Part shown: positions 15,745-24,877 of the stretch, piece after piece | How the letters are laid out: each line of letters begins with the position of its first letter | How positions within the stretch are numbered: position 1 is the first letter of the stretch | Origin: Rugamonas sp. | GTDB taxonomy: Bacteria > Pseudomonadota > Gammaproteobacteria > Burkholderiales > Burkholderiaceae_D | Direction: 5' to 3' | NCBI RefSeq assembly: GCF_025354735.1 | Contig: NZ_JANXMI010000015.1 | Coordinates: forward strand, 1 to 53,145 | DNA: 53,145 nt | Notes under the pieces: model-generated | The model's input: only the letters and a program-made list of their open reading frames with translations | Told to the model about the DNA's origin: nothing | Databases searched by the model: none | Made by a program: the position numbers and the translations under genes

Positions 15745-16704
15745 ATGAATGCTTCCGTACAAAAAATCGAATTTTCCACCTCGCTGTTCAGCGTGATCCT
15801 GGGGACATCCGGGCTCGGCTACGCATGGCGCAACGCGGCCCATTTGTGGCATTTTTCTGAGTGGATAGGCAATTGCTTGCTGATATCGGCAGTGGCCGTG
15901 TGGGCGATATTAATCGCCATCTTGCTGCGACAGCTGATAAAGAACCGGGACCGGCTGCGACAGGAATTCCTCTCGCCGATAGCCGGCAGCATGCCCGCGC
16001 TGGTCGGCATCGCCACGCTGGTGTTGGTGCCGGCAGCCAACATTTTTTCGCGCGACGCGGCATGGGTGCTGGCCGGGCTGGGCTTGAGCTGGCATATGGT
16101 GTTCGCGATCTGGCATGGCGGGACGCTGTGGAAGGGCGGACGCAGCCCTCACCACGCGTCGCCGGCCTTATATTTGCCTTCGGTGGCCGGCAATTTCACG
16201 GCCGCCGCAGCATTGGGCACGCTCGGCTATGTGGAGTGGGCGTATCTGTTCCTGGGCGCCGGCGTGTTTTCATGGCTGGCCATCGAATCGGTCGTCATGT
16301 CGAACGGCTGGCAGACCGGGTTGCCGGAGGAGCACCGCTCCTTGATGGGCATACAGGCTGCGCCGCCGCTGGTGTGCGCGGTGTCCATGCTGACGCTGAT
16401 GCCTGCCGGTGCATCGAAAATTCCGCTGATGCTGTGGGGATATGGCCTGTTCCAGCTGGCGATAGGCTTGCGTCTCCATGGCTGGTTGAAGGGGCAGAAA
16501 TTTTCGCCGTCGTATTGGGCTTATACGTTCGGGATGACATCGGCGCTCAATTGCGCGCTCAAGTTTGCGGCGGCCGGCGTGACGCCGGGGGAAACACTGG
16601 CCTTGCCGCTATTGATTGCGGTCACGATGTTCGTTGCGCTGCTGATGATCAGGTCGATCGCGTTTTTCGTTAACGGTAGCGACCTCGCACGCTGCGCGAG
16701 CTGA
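15745..16704 (+). CDS. TehA/SLAC1-type (TDT) membrane transporter
   Basis: 319 residues with about ten transmembrane helices. The opening FSVILGTSGLGYAWR matches the first pore helix of the TehA/TDT family, and IQAAPPLVCAVSML fits a later conserved segment. TehA homologues are anion channels or dicarboxylate carriers, named after tellurite resistance. The gene follows the Crp/Fnr regulator by 54 bases on the same strand and is probably under its control or on its transcript. The transported ion cannot be told from the sequence. Confidence 0.82.
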   Translation: MNASVQKIEFSTSLFSVILGTSGLGYAWRNAAHLWHFSEWIGNCLLISAVAVWAILIAILLRQLIKNRDRLRQEFLSPIAGSMPALVGIATLVLVPAANIFSRDAAWVLAGLGLSWHMVFAIWHGGTLWKGGRSPHHASPALYLPSVAGNFTAAAALGTLGYVEWAYLFLGAGVFSWLAIESVVMSNGWQTGLPEEHRSLMGIQAAPPLVCAVSMLTLMPAGASKIPLMLWGYGLFQLAIGLRLHGWLKGQKFSPSYWAYTFGMTSALNCALKFAAAGVTPGETLALPLLIAVTMFVALLMIRSIAFFVNGSDLARCAS

Positions 16705-16809
16705 CGTTGCTGAAACTCGTTTTCGTGGACCAATCGCAGGTTCACTTGACAAGCTTGCGATATGGCTGTGATATGACTGTGCCAGCCATTTATCGTGAGA
16801 GGGGTCGCA

Positions 16810-17667
16810 GTGTTCAACAGTACCGTACTCGAAGTCGCCGTCGGCGTCGTTTTTTGCTTTTGCGCCGTCAGCCTGATCGTCAGCTCGGCCAACGAAGCGG
16901 TCTCGTCACTCCTCAATTTGCGCGGCAAATATTTGCTGCGATCGCTGGAGCTGCTGTTCAACGAGCCGGCCGGCGCCGGCCTGGTGCTGGCCCTGTACAA
17001 CCATGTCCGCATCCATCCCGCGGGCGGCGGCCGGGCCACCGCTGTGCGGCAATTGCGACAACTGCCAGCGTATGCCGAACCGCGCCAGTTCGCCATCGCG
17101 CTGACGGAGATACTGCAAGACCGGGCAGGGGAGGCCGGCGATCTGCGCACGGCCATCGCGGCGCTGCCGGAGCCGCAACTGAAGCAACTGCTGACGAGCA
17201 TGTATCGGAGGGCGGGAGCGGACCAGCCGCGCTTCGAGGCGGAGCTGGCGTCGTGGTTCGATAGTTCCATGCGGCGCCTGTCCGCCGCCTACAAGCGCAC
17301 CATGCAGTGGTGGGCCTTGTTGTTCGGTTTGCTGCTCGCCGTCGCGCTCAATATCGACGCCCTGCATCTATTCAAGGTCTTGTGGGCCCATCCGGCGCTG
17401 ATGAACGCCGCCTCCGCCGTGCAGCTCGTCGACGCGCACAGCGCGCTGGAGCATTTGAACGCGACGACCTTGCCGCTGGGCTGGGAAATGGCGCCGTTCA
17501 GCTATGCCGGTGGCGCGCTGCACGCGGGTTACAGCCCGGGCCAGCTGGCGCAGATGGCGGCCGGCTGGCTGATCACCGCCTCGTCGACGCTGTTCGGCTC
17601 GCCGTTCTGGTTCGACTTGCTGCAAAAAATCAGCAATCTGCGCGGCACCGGGCCGAAGGTCGGCTAG
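16810..17667 (+). CDS. Hypothetical membrane protein near T6SS genes
   Basis: 285 residues from GTG 16810 (VFNSTVLEVAV), chosen because GAGAGG lies 6 bases upstream. An N-terminal helix (about 5-25) with SSANEAVSSLLNLRGKYLLRSLELLF is followed by a cytoplasmic alpha-helical region, a second helix around 163-182 (WWALLFGLLLAVALNI) and a last hydrophobic stretch near 245-262. I do not recognise the family. It is the first gene after a roughly 100-base gap and faces the glycosyltransferase gene. A link to the T6SS island is positional only. Confidence 0.7.
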   Translation: MFNSTVLEVAVGVVFCFCAVSLIVSSANEAVSSLLNLRGKYLLRSLELLFNEPAGAGLVLALYNHVRIHPAGGGRATAVRQLRQLPAYAEPRQFAIALTEILQDRAGEAGDLRTAIAALPEPQLKQLLTSMYRRAGADQPRFEAELASWFDSSMRRLSAAYKRTMQWWALLFGLLLAVALNIDALHLFKVLWAHPALMNAASAVQLVDAHSALEHLNATTLPLGWEMAPFSYAGGALHAGYSPGQLAQMAAGWLITASSTLFGSPFWFDLLQKISNLRGTGPKVG

Positions 17668-17685
17668 TCCGTCCCCGGCGCGGCG

Positions 17686-18786
17686 TCATTCCTGGGGGAG
17701 CGCCACCTCGGCCGTTTCAAACCATGCCGATACGCGGTGGGCGACGCTGTGGGCGTCGATGGCGACAATGCAGGGGCAGCGCGCGGCAGGGCCGCGATGT
17801 TGCACGCGGCGCTCGCCGTGGCATTTGATGTCGCTGTAAATGATGGAAGCCGATCGGCCGACCGGATGCCAGCGCTCGATGTCGACCTTGCGTGATTGAA
17901 ACAGGCCCAGCGTGTGGATGCCGAGCGCCGCCGCCAGGTGCAGCGGTCCGGTGCTGCCGGCGACCAGACCGTCGCATTCGGCCATGAAGCTCATGAATTG
18001 CGCCAGCGAGAGCTTGCCCACCAGATTGGTCACGTTGGCATCCTGCGCGTGGCGCCGGATTAAGGGCAGCAAGGTGGCGCGGTCGTCGGGCGTGCCGCAG
18101 ATGAACCATTGAAAGCGCGCCGCGCTCAAACTGCGTATCAGCTCCGAGTACGATTCGAGCGGCCATTGATGCGCCCTGGCCGTAATCAGGGTCGGACTTA
18201 AAATAATGGTGCGGCGTCCGCCCGCGAAATCGCGGGGATGGCCGGCCGGCTCGCCGCTGCGCAGCTTGGGCGGCGTCAGATGGCGCAGTTCCCGGATCGC
18301 GCGCAAATCGTCGGCGCGTATGCCGAAAGGCATCAGGTACTGCAAGTCGATGAGCCGCTTGTTCAGGCCGGAAAGCGAAGTCGACAGGACGACGAAACGG
18401 GTCGCGAACCAGAGGTTGTGCAGGCTGAACAGCGATCCTATGCGCACCGGAATGTGGGCCTGGCGGGCGGCCCGGGCCAAGGCCCGCGATTTGCTGACCT
18501 TGATGAAGATATCGATGTTCAGCGATTTCAGCAGTTCCAGCAGCTCGGCGCCGGACGCCGGTTCGCCATAGACTTCATCGACATCGCTGCAATGGCGGGC
18601 GATGTCGACGGTGCTGCGGTTGGTCAGCAAGATGATGGTGCACGAGGGGAATTTCTTCTTGAGCGCCGCCGCCATCGGCAGGCTGATGAGCAAATCGCCC
18701 AGCTGGGTGGTTTTGGCGATCACGACGCGCTTCCCGGTGGCGTCGATGGGCTGGCCGCTGCCGAAGAGATTGTTGATGAAATTCAT
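17686..18786 (-). CDS. Glycosyltransferase family 9 (ADP-heptose:LPS heptosyltransferase-like)
   Basis: 366 residues from ATG 18786 (MNFINNLFGS). The GT9 pattern is clear: KTTQLGDLLISLPMAAALK near the N-terminus, PVRIGSLFSLHN mid-protein, and the C-terminal acceptor/donor segment FMAECDGLVAGSTGPLHLAAALGI with the GPLHLAA motif. Such enzymes add heptose to lipid A-core in the inner leaflet. The SRKVDIERWHPVGR tail fits. It lies downstream of tssK on the same strand, separated by a 167-base gap with a GC-rich hairpin, so it is probably an independent unit. Confidence 0.88.
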   Translation of the reverse strand: MNFINNLFGSGQPIDATGKRVVIAKTTQLGDLLISLPMAAALKKKFPSCTIILLTNRSTVDIARHCSDVDEVYGEPASGAELLELLKSLNIDIFIKVSKSRALARAARQAHIPVRIGSLFSLHNLWFATRFVVLSTSLSGLNKRLIDLQYLMPFGIRADDLRAIRELRHLTPPKLRSGEPAGHPRDFAGGRRTIILSPTLITARAHQWPLESYSELIRSLSAARFQWFICGTPDDRATLLPLIRRHAQDANVTNLVGKLSLAQFMSFMAECDGLVAGSTGPLHLAAALGIHTLGLFQSRKVDIERWHPVGRSASIIYSDIKCHGERRVQHRGPAARCPCIVAIDAHSVAHRVSAWFETAEVALPQE

Positions 18787-18920
18787 CGCTGACGTTCCGG
18801 TGGACGGAGTGGGGTCGCCTGCGGCCACGCAATGCGCGTGGTCGAAGCCGGGTCGTCCTATTTTAGCGCCCGGCGCCGCGCTTGACGCGTCTTTTCATGC
18901 TGATGGGCATAACTTTTATC

Positions 18921-18946
18921 GGGCCGCCCGAAGCCGGGGGCGGGCC
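18921..18946. terminator. GC-rich hairpin downstream of tssK
   Basis: GGGCCGCCC and GGGGCGGGCC form an imperfect stem around a short loop, eight bases beyond the tssK stop at 18954. On the plus strand the hairpin is followed by atcgttttatt. On the tssK strand a run of T is lacking, so termination there would be weak. Confidence 0.35.
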
Positions 18947-18953
18947 TATCGTT

Positions 18954-20303
18954 TTATTCCGTGATGGCGAACAATTCCAGCCGAAGTTCCGTGAGGGTGC
19001 TGGGCGCGAAAATGGTGATCGCCCGGGCCTTCATCGCCGCTTCGTAAAGTGCGCCCTGGTTTTTGATCGAAAAATAGTGGGTGTCGGGCCGGACCGGCAC
19101 TTCCATCGGCACCTGGGCCAGATGGACCAGCTGCAAACCGGACAAGGCCAGGCGGACCAGATTGACGATGTCGTGGGGCGAGGCGATTTTCAATTGGCGC
19201 GGCGCTTCCGCGACCAGATTCAGCGCCGGCATATTGGCGCCGACCGCGAGGTAGAAAACGGCCTTTCCCTCGGTGAGCTTGCTGTCGAGCTGTCCCATGA
19301 AGTATTGAGTCCGCGGGTCCCTGGCGAGGGGAATCGTCACGTACTTCGACGACGCGACGATGTCGAGCAGTTCGCCGATGATGGCGCTGAGCGTATCAAA
19401 TCCATGGCCGGGCTTCTCGTGGTTGTAGTCGGGCAAATCGGTCACCGCATATTTACGTGAAAACGTCATCAGGCCGCCGGCGAGGGTGGTCATTTTCTCG
19501 AACAAGTCCACCGGGTGACAGTGTTTCAATTTCGCGCAGTGGGTCAGCGCCGCGTTGGCGGTGTTGATGGTGCTGAGCATCCAGAACGAGGACGCGTCAT
19601 CGCCGCGCGCTTCGACGGCGCTGCCCCTGGGCTGACGCTGGAGGCGGGACAGCGTCTCGACCTTGGTGGACAGTTTGCCGAGCAGGGTGCGCAACATCAG
19701 TTGCATGGCCGGGTCGGCATGGACCGACAGGCTGGGCGCCATGAACGTCGGGTCGATTTCGAAGTTGCCGTCCACCGTGCGGCGCACCCTGGCCACGGGG
19801 AGGCAGTCGTGGGCCTCGCGTGTGTCGGATTCCGCCAGCAGGCGCAGGGTTTTCTTCATGTAAGACACGTTGATGTTGAGCCCGTCGGTGTACAGGTCGG
19901 GCACCAGGGCGTCGACCGGCGCATAGCGCATGTCGTCGCGCGCGCCTTCCGCGCTGGCCAGATTGCCGCCATGGGCCTTCAGCACCGGCAGCGCCGCGTA
20001 AAAGACGACGCTGTGTGCCTCGTCCGGCAGCTTGCTCAGGTCCACGGCGGCGGGCAGGTCGTCGCAATCCGGCGCCTGATAGACTTCGCCGTCCTCGAAA
20101 ATGAGGGTCAGGGCGAGTGCCGACAGCGATTTGCCGGGCACGCCTGCGATATTCCACTGGGCCAGCTGGACGCCCCAGGCAAAGGGATGGACGGCCGAGG
20201 CGATATGTCGCAGCCGGGCTTCATGATAACGGTCCGACTGCTGGAAATGCTGCGCCTCCAGATTGAGGCCTTCGGCCCACAATACTTTTAATAATCGGCT
20301 CAT
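18954..20303 (-). CDS. tssK: Type VI secretion system baseplate subunit TssK
   Basis: 449 residues from ATG 20303 (MSRLLKVLWAEGLNLEAQHFQQ), preceded by GGAG at 6 bases. The N-terminal segment around AEGLNLEAQHFQQSDRYHEARL is the TssK/VasE signature, and the length matches the family (about 445). TssK forms trimers that tie the T6SS baseplate to the TssJLM membrane complex. It is divergent from tssF and tssG across a 221-base gap. No tssL or tssM follows it, unlike the common tssJ-K-L order, so the rest of the machine must be elsewhere. Confidence 0.93.
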   Translation of the reverse strand: MSRLLKVLWAEGLNLEAQHFQQSDRYHEARLRHIASAVHPFAWGVQLAQWNIAGVPGKSLSALALTLIFEDGEVYQAPDCDDLPAAVDLSKLPDEAHSVVFYAALPVLKAHGGNLASAEGARDDMRYAPVDALVPDLYTDGLNINVSYMKKTLRLLAESDTREAHDCLPVARVRRTVDGNFEIDPTFMAPSLSVHADPAMQLMLRTLLGKLSTKVETLSRLQRQPRGSAVEARGDDASSFWMLSTINTANAALTHCAKLKHCHPVDLFEKMTTLAGGLMTFSRKYAVTDLPDYNHEKPGHGFDTLSAIIGELLDIVASSKYVTIPLARDPRTQYFMGQLDSKLTEGKAVFYLAVGANMPALNLVAEAPRQLKIASPHDIVNLVRLALSGLQLVHLAQVPMEVPVRPDTHYFSIKNQGALYEAAMKARAITIFAPSTLTELRLELFAITE

Positions 20304-20524
20304 CGCGTTCTCCGGTTGCCTCGCTCGTCGGAGGAGTGTGATGCCGCGCCTGCGGAAATCATTGATTTTGCGCATGAAAATGATCTGTTCCCGCCATGGC
20401 GCTTTGTCGCCGATGTCCCGCCGCCGCCGCCCGGCTTGTGCCAGCTCAACACCCCGCCCTGGGGCAGCTTGGATACTGGCACACTCGCGCTCGGCTTGTG
20501 CCGATGGCGGTTGAGGAGTGAACG

Positions 20525-22351
20525 ATGGAAAATCTGCTGCCTTATTTCGAGCGTGAGCTGGTGTACTTCAACCGTCTCAGGCGTGAATTTTATGAGCGCC
20601 ATCCAAAGTTGGGCGACAAGCTGATGCTGGGCGAAGACAGCTATCCCGACCCGCATGTCGGCCAGCTGATACAGTCGTCGGCCTTGCTGTGCGCGCGGGT
20701 GGCGAAGCGGCTCGACGACAGCTATCCGGAATTCACCGGGGCGCTGTTTTCGGCGCTGTTTCCGCACTATCTGAGGCCGATGCCGGCCACGTCGATGGTG
20801 CGTGCCGCCGCTCCCTCGATGTCGTCGACGGGAGAGTCGCAGCTGCTCGTCATCGCGCGCGGCACCGAGATGGACTCGGCCGTCGTTGAAGGCGTGCGCT
20901 GCCGTTTCAAAACCGCCTACGACATCGTGCTCAGCGCCGTGGAGCTGGCCGCCGCCCGCTTCGACGCGGTGATACGCTCGCCGGCCGGCGTGACGCTGCC
21001 GCCCTCGGTCGGCTCCTCGCTCAGCATCGTCATCGACGGCGCCGCGCCGGCCGAGCTCAAGGCCCTGCGCGTGTTCATCGATGGCGAACCGTCGTTTTGC
21101 GCGGCCCTGCGCGACGCGCTGTTCATGCGCACCGTCGGCGCCTACGTCGAGGCCGAACCCGGCCGCTGGACGGCGTTGCCGGCCGTGCCGCTCAAGACCG
21201 TGGGCTTCGCCGAGGACGAGGCCCTGCTGCCCATGGATGCCTGCTCGCACATGTCCTACCGGATACTCAGCGAATATTTTACTTTCCCGGAAAAATTCAA
21301 TTTCTTCGATATCGACGTGGCGGCCTTGCGCCCGTGTTTGCCGGCGGGATGCCGGCGTTTCACGCTGCATCTGGCGTTGGCGGGGCTGCGGCCCGATGCC
21401 CCCGCCGCGCGCATGCTGGCCAGCCTGTCGGAAAGCAATCTCCTGTTGGGATGCAGCCCGGTGGTCAACCTGTTCCAGCGGCCCGGCCAGCCGATATCCG
21501 TGACGCAGCTGACGGCCGACTACGGCGTGACGGCGGACGCCTCCAACAGGCGGGCCTTCGAGGTGTATTCGATCGACTCGGTCACGATGGTGCGCCGGCG
21601 CGGGCAACAGGACGTCGTGACGGAATTCCGGCCCTTTTATTCGCTGCGCCACGGCGAGGACGCGACGAAGCAGGGCCATTACTGGATGGCGCGCAACGAC
21701 CCCACGCTGGAAGCCATCAGCCCCGGCCATGAAAAGCGCATCACCCTGGTGGACGGCGACTTCAATCCCATGGAAATCCAGAAGACCGGCCTGTCGATCG
21801 AGCTGACCTGCACCAACCGGGACTTGCCGAGCACATTGAAGTGCGGCCGGACCGAAGGCGCTTTGATTCCGCTGCGCGACGCCGACAGCTACGCGGTGCG
21901 CCTGCTGCGCCGGCCGACCAAAACCTATCGCTTCAGCTCGGAGCAGGGCATGCACTGGCGCCTCATTTCCCATCTGACGCTGAACCACCGCGCGCTGTCC
22001 CAGGGCGGCCTGCCGGCGTTCCGGGAAATGCTGGCTCTGTATGACTTGCCGCAGTCGCCGGTTTCACAGCGGCAGCGGGAAGGCATCGTCGGCCTGGCAC
22101 AGGCCGAAACCGTGAACTGGATGAAACTCAAGCATGGCGCCTCGCTGGTCCACGGCACGGAAGTACGGATGACGCTCGACGAGGATGCTTACGCCGGCAG
22201 CGGCATGCTGTTGTTCGTCGAAGTCATCGACCAGTTCCTCGGCCTGTATGTGCAGGTGAACAACTTCATCGAATTGGTCGTGCTGTCGCAACAAACCGGG
22301 AAGGAATTGATCCGATGCAAGCCAAGAAGCGGTTACCTGAAGTTAGTGTAA
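20525..22351 (+). CDS. tssF: Type VI secretion system baseplate subunit TssF
   Basis: 608 residues, the normal TssF length. The N-terminus YFERELVYFNRLRREFYERHPKLGDKLML and the SALFPHYLRPMPATSM segment are hallmarks of TssF/VasA. The C-terminal half has the beta-rich folds of the baseplate wedge. TssF and TssG form the wedge that surrounds the VgrG hub. GAGGAG is 7 bases upstream of the start. The last 37 bases overlap tssG, so the two are translated together. Confidence 0.95.
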   Translation: MENLLPYFERELVYFNRLRREFYERHPKLGDKLMLGEDSYPDPHVGQLIQSSALLCARVAKRLDDSYPEFTGALFSALFPHYLRPMPATSMVRAAAPSMSSTGESQLLVIARGTEMDSAVVEGVRCRFKTAYDIVLSAVELAAARFDAVIRSPAGVTLPPSVGSSLSIVIDGAAPAELKALRVFIDGEPSFCAALRDALFMRTVGAYVEAEPGRWTALPAVPLKTVGFAEDEALLPMDACSHMSYRILSEYFTFPEKFNFFDIDVAALRPCLPAGCRRFTLHLALAGLRPDAPAARMLASLSESNLLLGCSPVVNLFQRPGQPISVTQLTADYGVTADASNRRAFEVYSIDSVTMVRRRGQQDVVTEFRPFYSLRHGEDATKQGHYWMARNDPTLEAISPGHEKRITLVDGDFNPMEIQKTGLSIELTCTNRDLPSTLKCGRTEGALIPLRDADSYAVRLLRRPTKTYRFSSEQGMHWRLISHLTLNHRALSQGGLPAFREMLALYDLPQSPVSQRQREGIVGLAQAETVNWMKLKHGASLVHGTEVRMTLDEDAYAGSGMLLFVEVIDQFLGLYVQVNNFIELVVLSQQTGKELIRCKPRSGYLKLV

Positions 22352-23409
22352 TCCAGGGCCTGATCGACGGGCCGGAGCGATTCCAGTTCGTCCAGGCCGT
22401 GCGCATCCTGCTGCGCTGGCTGGCGCAGAACGGCGTGCCGCAGGAGCACGCACTCGCCCACGTGCTGCGGTTTCGCAACAGCCTGTCGCTGAACTTTCCG
22501 GCGAGCGAAATCGAGGCGCTGGCGACCTGGCCGTCGGCGTGCGTCACGGACACCGACCTGATGCGCGCCTTGCGGGAATCGCCGGGGACGCAAATCGCCT
22601 TGACGCCCACTTTTCTGGGCTTGCTGGGCGTCAACGGCACGCTGCCCTTGCATAAAACCGGACGCGTCGCCATGGCCGAACAATGGGACGGCGACACCAG
22701 CGCCCGCGCCTTTATCGACCTGTTTTCGCATCGCATGGTCGGCATGTTCTTCCAGGCATGGGGGAAATACCGCCTGGAACACCAGTTCGACCTGGGGGGC
22801 AAGGATGGCCAATGGCAACTGCTGACGGCACTGGTCGGTGTCCATGGCGGCGCAGGGCCGGCCGCCGGAAGACGGTTGAGCGACCACGTTGCGGCTTATT
22901 ACGCCGCGCTGCTACGCACCCGTCCGGTGTCGGCGAGCACCGTATCGCGCGTGCTGACGGACCACTTTGGCGTGCCGATAGAGCTGGAGCCTTTCGTCGA
23001 GGCGTGGGACCACATTCCCGACAATAAACGCAGCAAGCTGGGCGGCAAAGTCTCCAGGCTAGGCCACGGCGCGACGCTGGGCGGGCGCTTGCGGCGCTGG
23101 GATATCCGCACGCGCCTGAATATCGGGCCTGTCGACAAGGCGGACTTCGAGCGTTTCCTGCCGCGCAGCGTGGCCGCCGTGGCGCTGGCGGAGATGGTGT
23201 CGCTGTTCGGCCTGCCCAACCTGGAGTTCGAGGTGCGGCTCATTCTGAAACCGTCCTGCCTCAAGCCGCTGACCTTGACGAACGCCCCCGGCGCCGCGCG
23301 GCGCCTGGGCTGGGATGCCTTCCTGCCGCGGCAAGACGGCACGGTATCGAGGAACCCGGTCGGTTATCTGCTGCCTCTGGCAGCTGGCCTGAATGATCCG
23401 GGTAACTGA
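22315..23409 (+). CDS. tssG: Type VI secretion system baseplate subunit TssG
   Basis: 364 residues, slightly longer than the usual about 335. The N-terminal GPERFQFVQAVRILLRWL, the FRNSLSLNFPASEIEAL segment and HKTGRVAMAEQWDGDT followed by FIDLFSHRMVGMFFQAW fit TssG/VasB. It completes the TssF2-TssG wedge of the baseplate. The start lies 37 bases inside tssF, and the gene ends convergently with the PAAR gene 65 bases later. Confidence 0.94.
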   Translation: MQAKKRLPEVSVIQGLIDGPERFQFVQAVRILLRWLAQNGVPQEHALAHVLRFRNSLSLNFPASEIEALATWPSACVTDTDLMRALRESPGTQIALTPTFLGLLGVNGTLPLHKTGRVAMAEQWDGDTSARAFIDLFSHRMVGMFFQAWGKYRLEHQFDLGGKDGQWQLLTALVGVHGGAGPAAGRRLSDHVAAYYAALLRTRPVSASTVSRVLTDHFGVPIELEPFVEAWDHIPDNKRSKLGGKVSRLGHGATLGGRLRRWDIRTRLNIGPVDKADFERFLPRSVAAVALAEMVSLFGLPNLEFEVRLILKPSCLKPLTLTNAPGAARRLGWDAFLPRQDGTVSRNPVGYLLPLAAGLNDPGN

Positions 23410-23474
23410 ACACTGACGACGCCGAATCGCCAAGAGTCGACGTTCTCGGCCTCGAACGCAGCGTGAACGCCAAA

Positions 23475-23732
23475 TCATGCTAGCGAGGAAATCAAGTGCG
23501 CGCCGCACGCGGTCGTATCATTATGATATGCGTAAGAGCGGCCTTGGTGTTTTGCGCCGGCGCCATCGGGCGTAATGGGGAAGCGGCCCTTACATTGGGG
23601 ACAAAATGTCATATCGTCGGCCAATGCCGCTTCCATGCCCATTACTATGGTTCCCGATGATACGGAAATCACCTGGCCGCCGTGGTCGGTCTTATCTCCG
23701 TTGCGTATGACTCCTCGTCCTTCGTGCTTCAT
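23475..23732 (-). CDS. PAAR-domain spike-tip protein
   Basis: 85 residues. The pattern GVIRNGDKTDHGGQVISVSS and a later TTACGAHLISS are the PAAR core, with Cys44 and Cys47 (FCPQC) and the late His and Cys as likely zinc ligands. PAAR proteins sharpen the VgrG tip of the T6SS and help carry effectors. It has no C-terminal effector extension. It is the last gene in the vgrG-effector-immunity-PAAR run on this strand, 34 bases after the immunity gene. Confidence 0.9.
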   Translation of the reverse strand: MKHEGRGVIRNGDKTDHGGQVISVSSGTIVMGMEAALADDMTFCPQCKGRFPITPDGAGAKHQGRSYAYHNDTTACGAHLISSLA

Positions 23733-23766
23733 AACGTTCTCCTGTTAGTAGTAGCTGAGTTTCGAT

Positions 23767-24213
23767 TTAATCCTTCCATTCGCGCACTATCTGAGCCAAG
23801 TCATCCCTCGTCATTTTTCTAGCCTTCAAAATATCAACAAGATCGTCTTTTGAAATTGGCGTGGTTGCTATCAGCTTTGAAAGCTGTTCAGGTTGAATGG
23901 TGTCTGCCCATATTGGGTAAACTAAATTGATTTTATCTGATACTACGGTTTTTGATTTAAATTCACCTTTAATATTGATGTAAGCAATATAAGTCGTATG
24001 GCCCTCGGGAAAATCATGATATTTATAAAGCGCTGTCCCGGAAGGTAGTATATGAAAATCTTCTGATTTTCCTTCTGACCTCAAAAGTAAAGGCTCGAGC
24101 GTTTTTACGTATGTTGTCTTTTCCATTTTTAAAATCCCATATTTTTGCATGACGATGCCAAGAAAAAATGCAGTTATAAAAACTAAACTATAGATAAAAA
24201 TTTTTATTTTCAT
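23767..24213 (-). CDS. Candidate T6SS immunity protein (membrane-anchored, periplasmic)
   Basis: 148 residues. One N-terminal hydrophobic helix (IKIFIYSLVFITAFFLGIVM) with a short positive start acts as a membrane anchor. The rest is a hydrophilic mixed domain that would lie in the periplasm. The gene is AT-rich compared with the flanking T6SS genes. Its ATG is one base after the stop codon of the effector frame (TAA-A-ATG), so both were inherited as a unit. Immunity function is inferred from this position and topology; the sequence family is not recognised. Confidence 0.65.
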   Translation of the reverse strand: MKIKIFIYSLVFITAFFLGIVMQKYGILKMEKTTYVKTLEPLLLRSEGKSEDFHILPSGTALYKYHDFPEGHTTYIAYINIKGEFKSKTVVSDKINLVYPIWADTIQPEQLSKLIATTPISKDDLVDILKARKMTRDDLAQIVREWKD

Positions 24214-24214
24214 T

Positions 24215-24877
24215 TTATTGGTAAATGGTGATTTTTTTACTCTTTAGATCTATAGTTTCAAGCATAACTTTTAGATCCGCTGGCAAGAATGTATAATTCG
24301 GCCACGATTTTGCTAAAATTAGTGTTTTTTCCATAATTGATAATCCTCGACCTTCTTGATATTTTTTCCAATCTTTATCAATCGTTGGGATTGCAATTTT
24401 TGCTCCAGTTAGACTTAAAGTTGTACAGTTTTACTCAATTGCATCGTAATCTTCAATTTGAAACTCTTCGAAATATTGATTTTTCGTTATTTCTTTTTTA
24501 TTTTCAATTTTGTTGTTGTAATATTTATTTATTTCATTTGCCTTTTTCTCAGTAATTTCATACAAGAATCCAGTAGTCACTCTTTTGTAAGAAATTTCTT
24601 TTCTTATGTATGCTTGAAAATTTTCCCATATGTATAAAATCCCCTCGCCTTTGGAACTTCCCATACCCCAAGTGCCACGATATCTGCCGTAGTCATAAAT
24701 CCTATCGTCTACTGAAGTTGTTACCCGTAACGCGGTATGGCCATAGGTATGGCCTGAGTAGGGGCCGCCCACAAGTATTTCAATTGATGCCATTCGAATC
24801 TGGATGTTGGTACGCTGGTTGGTGCCAATTTGTACACCACGCTTTGCTTGAGCAACGGGAACGCTGAGGTCAGTCAT
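24215..24877 (-). pseudogene. T6SS cargo effector, NlpC/P60-like (permuted) cysteine hydrolase, interrupted by one in-frame stop
   Basis: The start ATG overlaps the vgrG TGA (ATGA). The frame reads 148 codons to TAA at 24433-24431 and then continues in the same frame for 71 more codons to TAA at 24217-24215, one base before the immunity gene. Residues 41-51 (SGHTYGHTALR) give the candidate catalytic His47, followed by a DYGRY motif. Directly after the internal stop comes Asn-Cys-Thr-Thr (Cys151), the catalytic-cysteine motif of permuted papain-like folds such as DUF4105. Without readthrough the product lacks Cys151. The sequence is AT-rich. A sequencing error, a recent nonsense mutation or true readthrough are all possible; fold and target (peptidoglycan or lipoprotein) are inferred. 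Confidence 0.75.

Noticed and set aside
20316..20624. Plus-strand frame overlapping the tssF start
   Set aside because: Pro-rich product unlike any T6SS protein; ends inside tssF; region is better read as the tssK-tssF divergent promoter.
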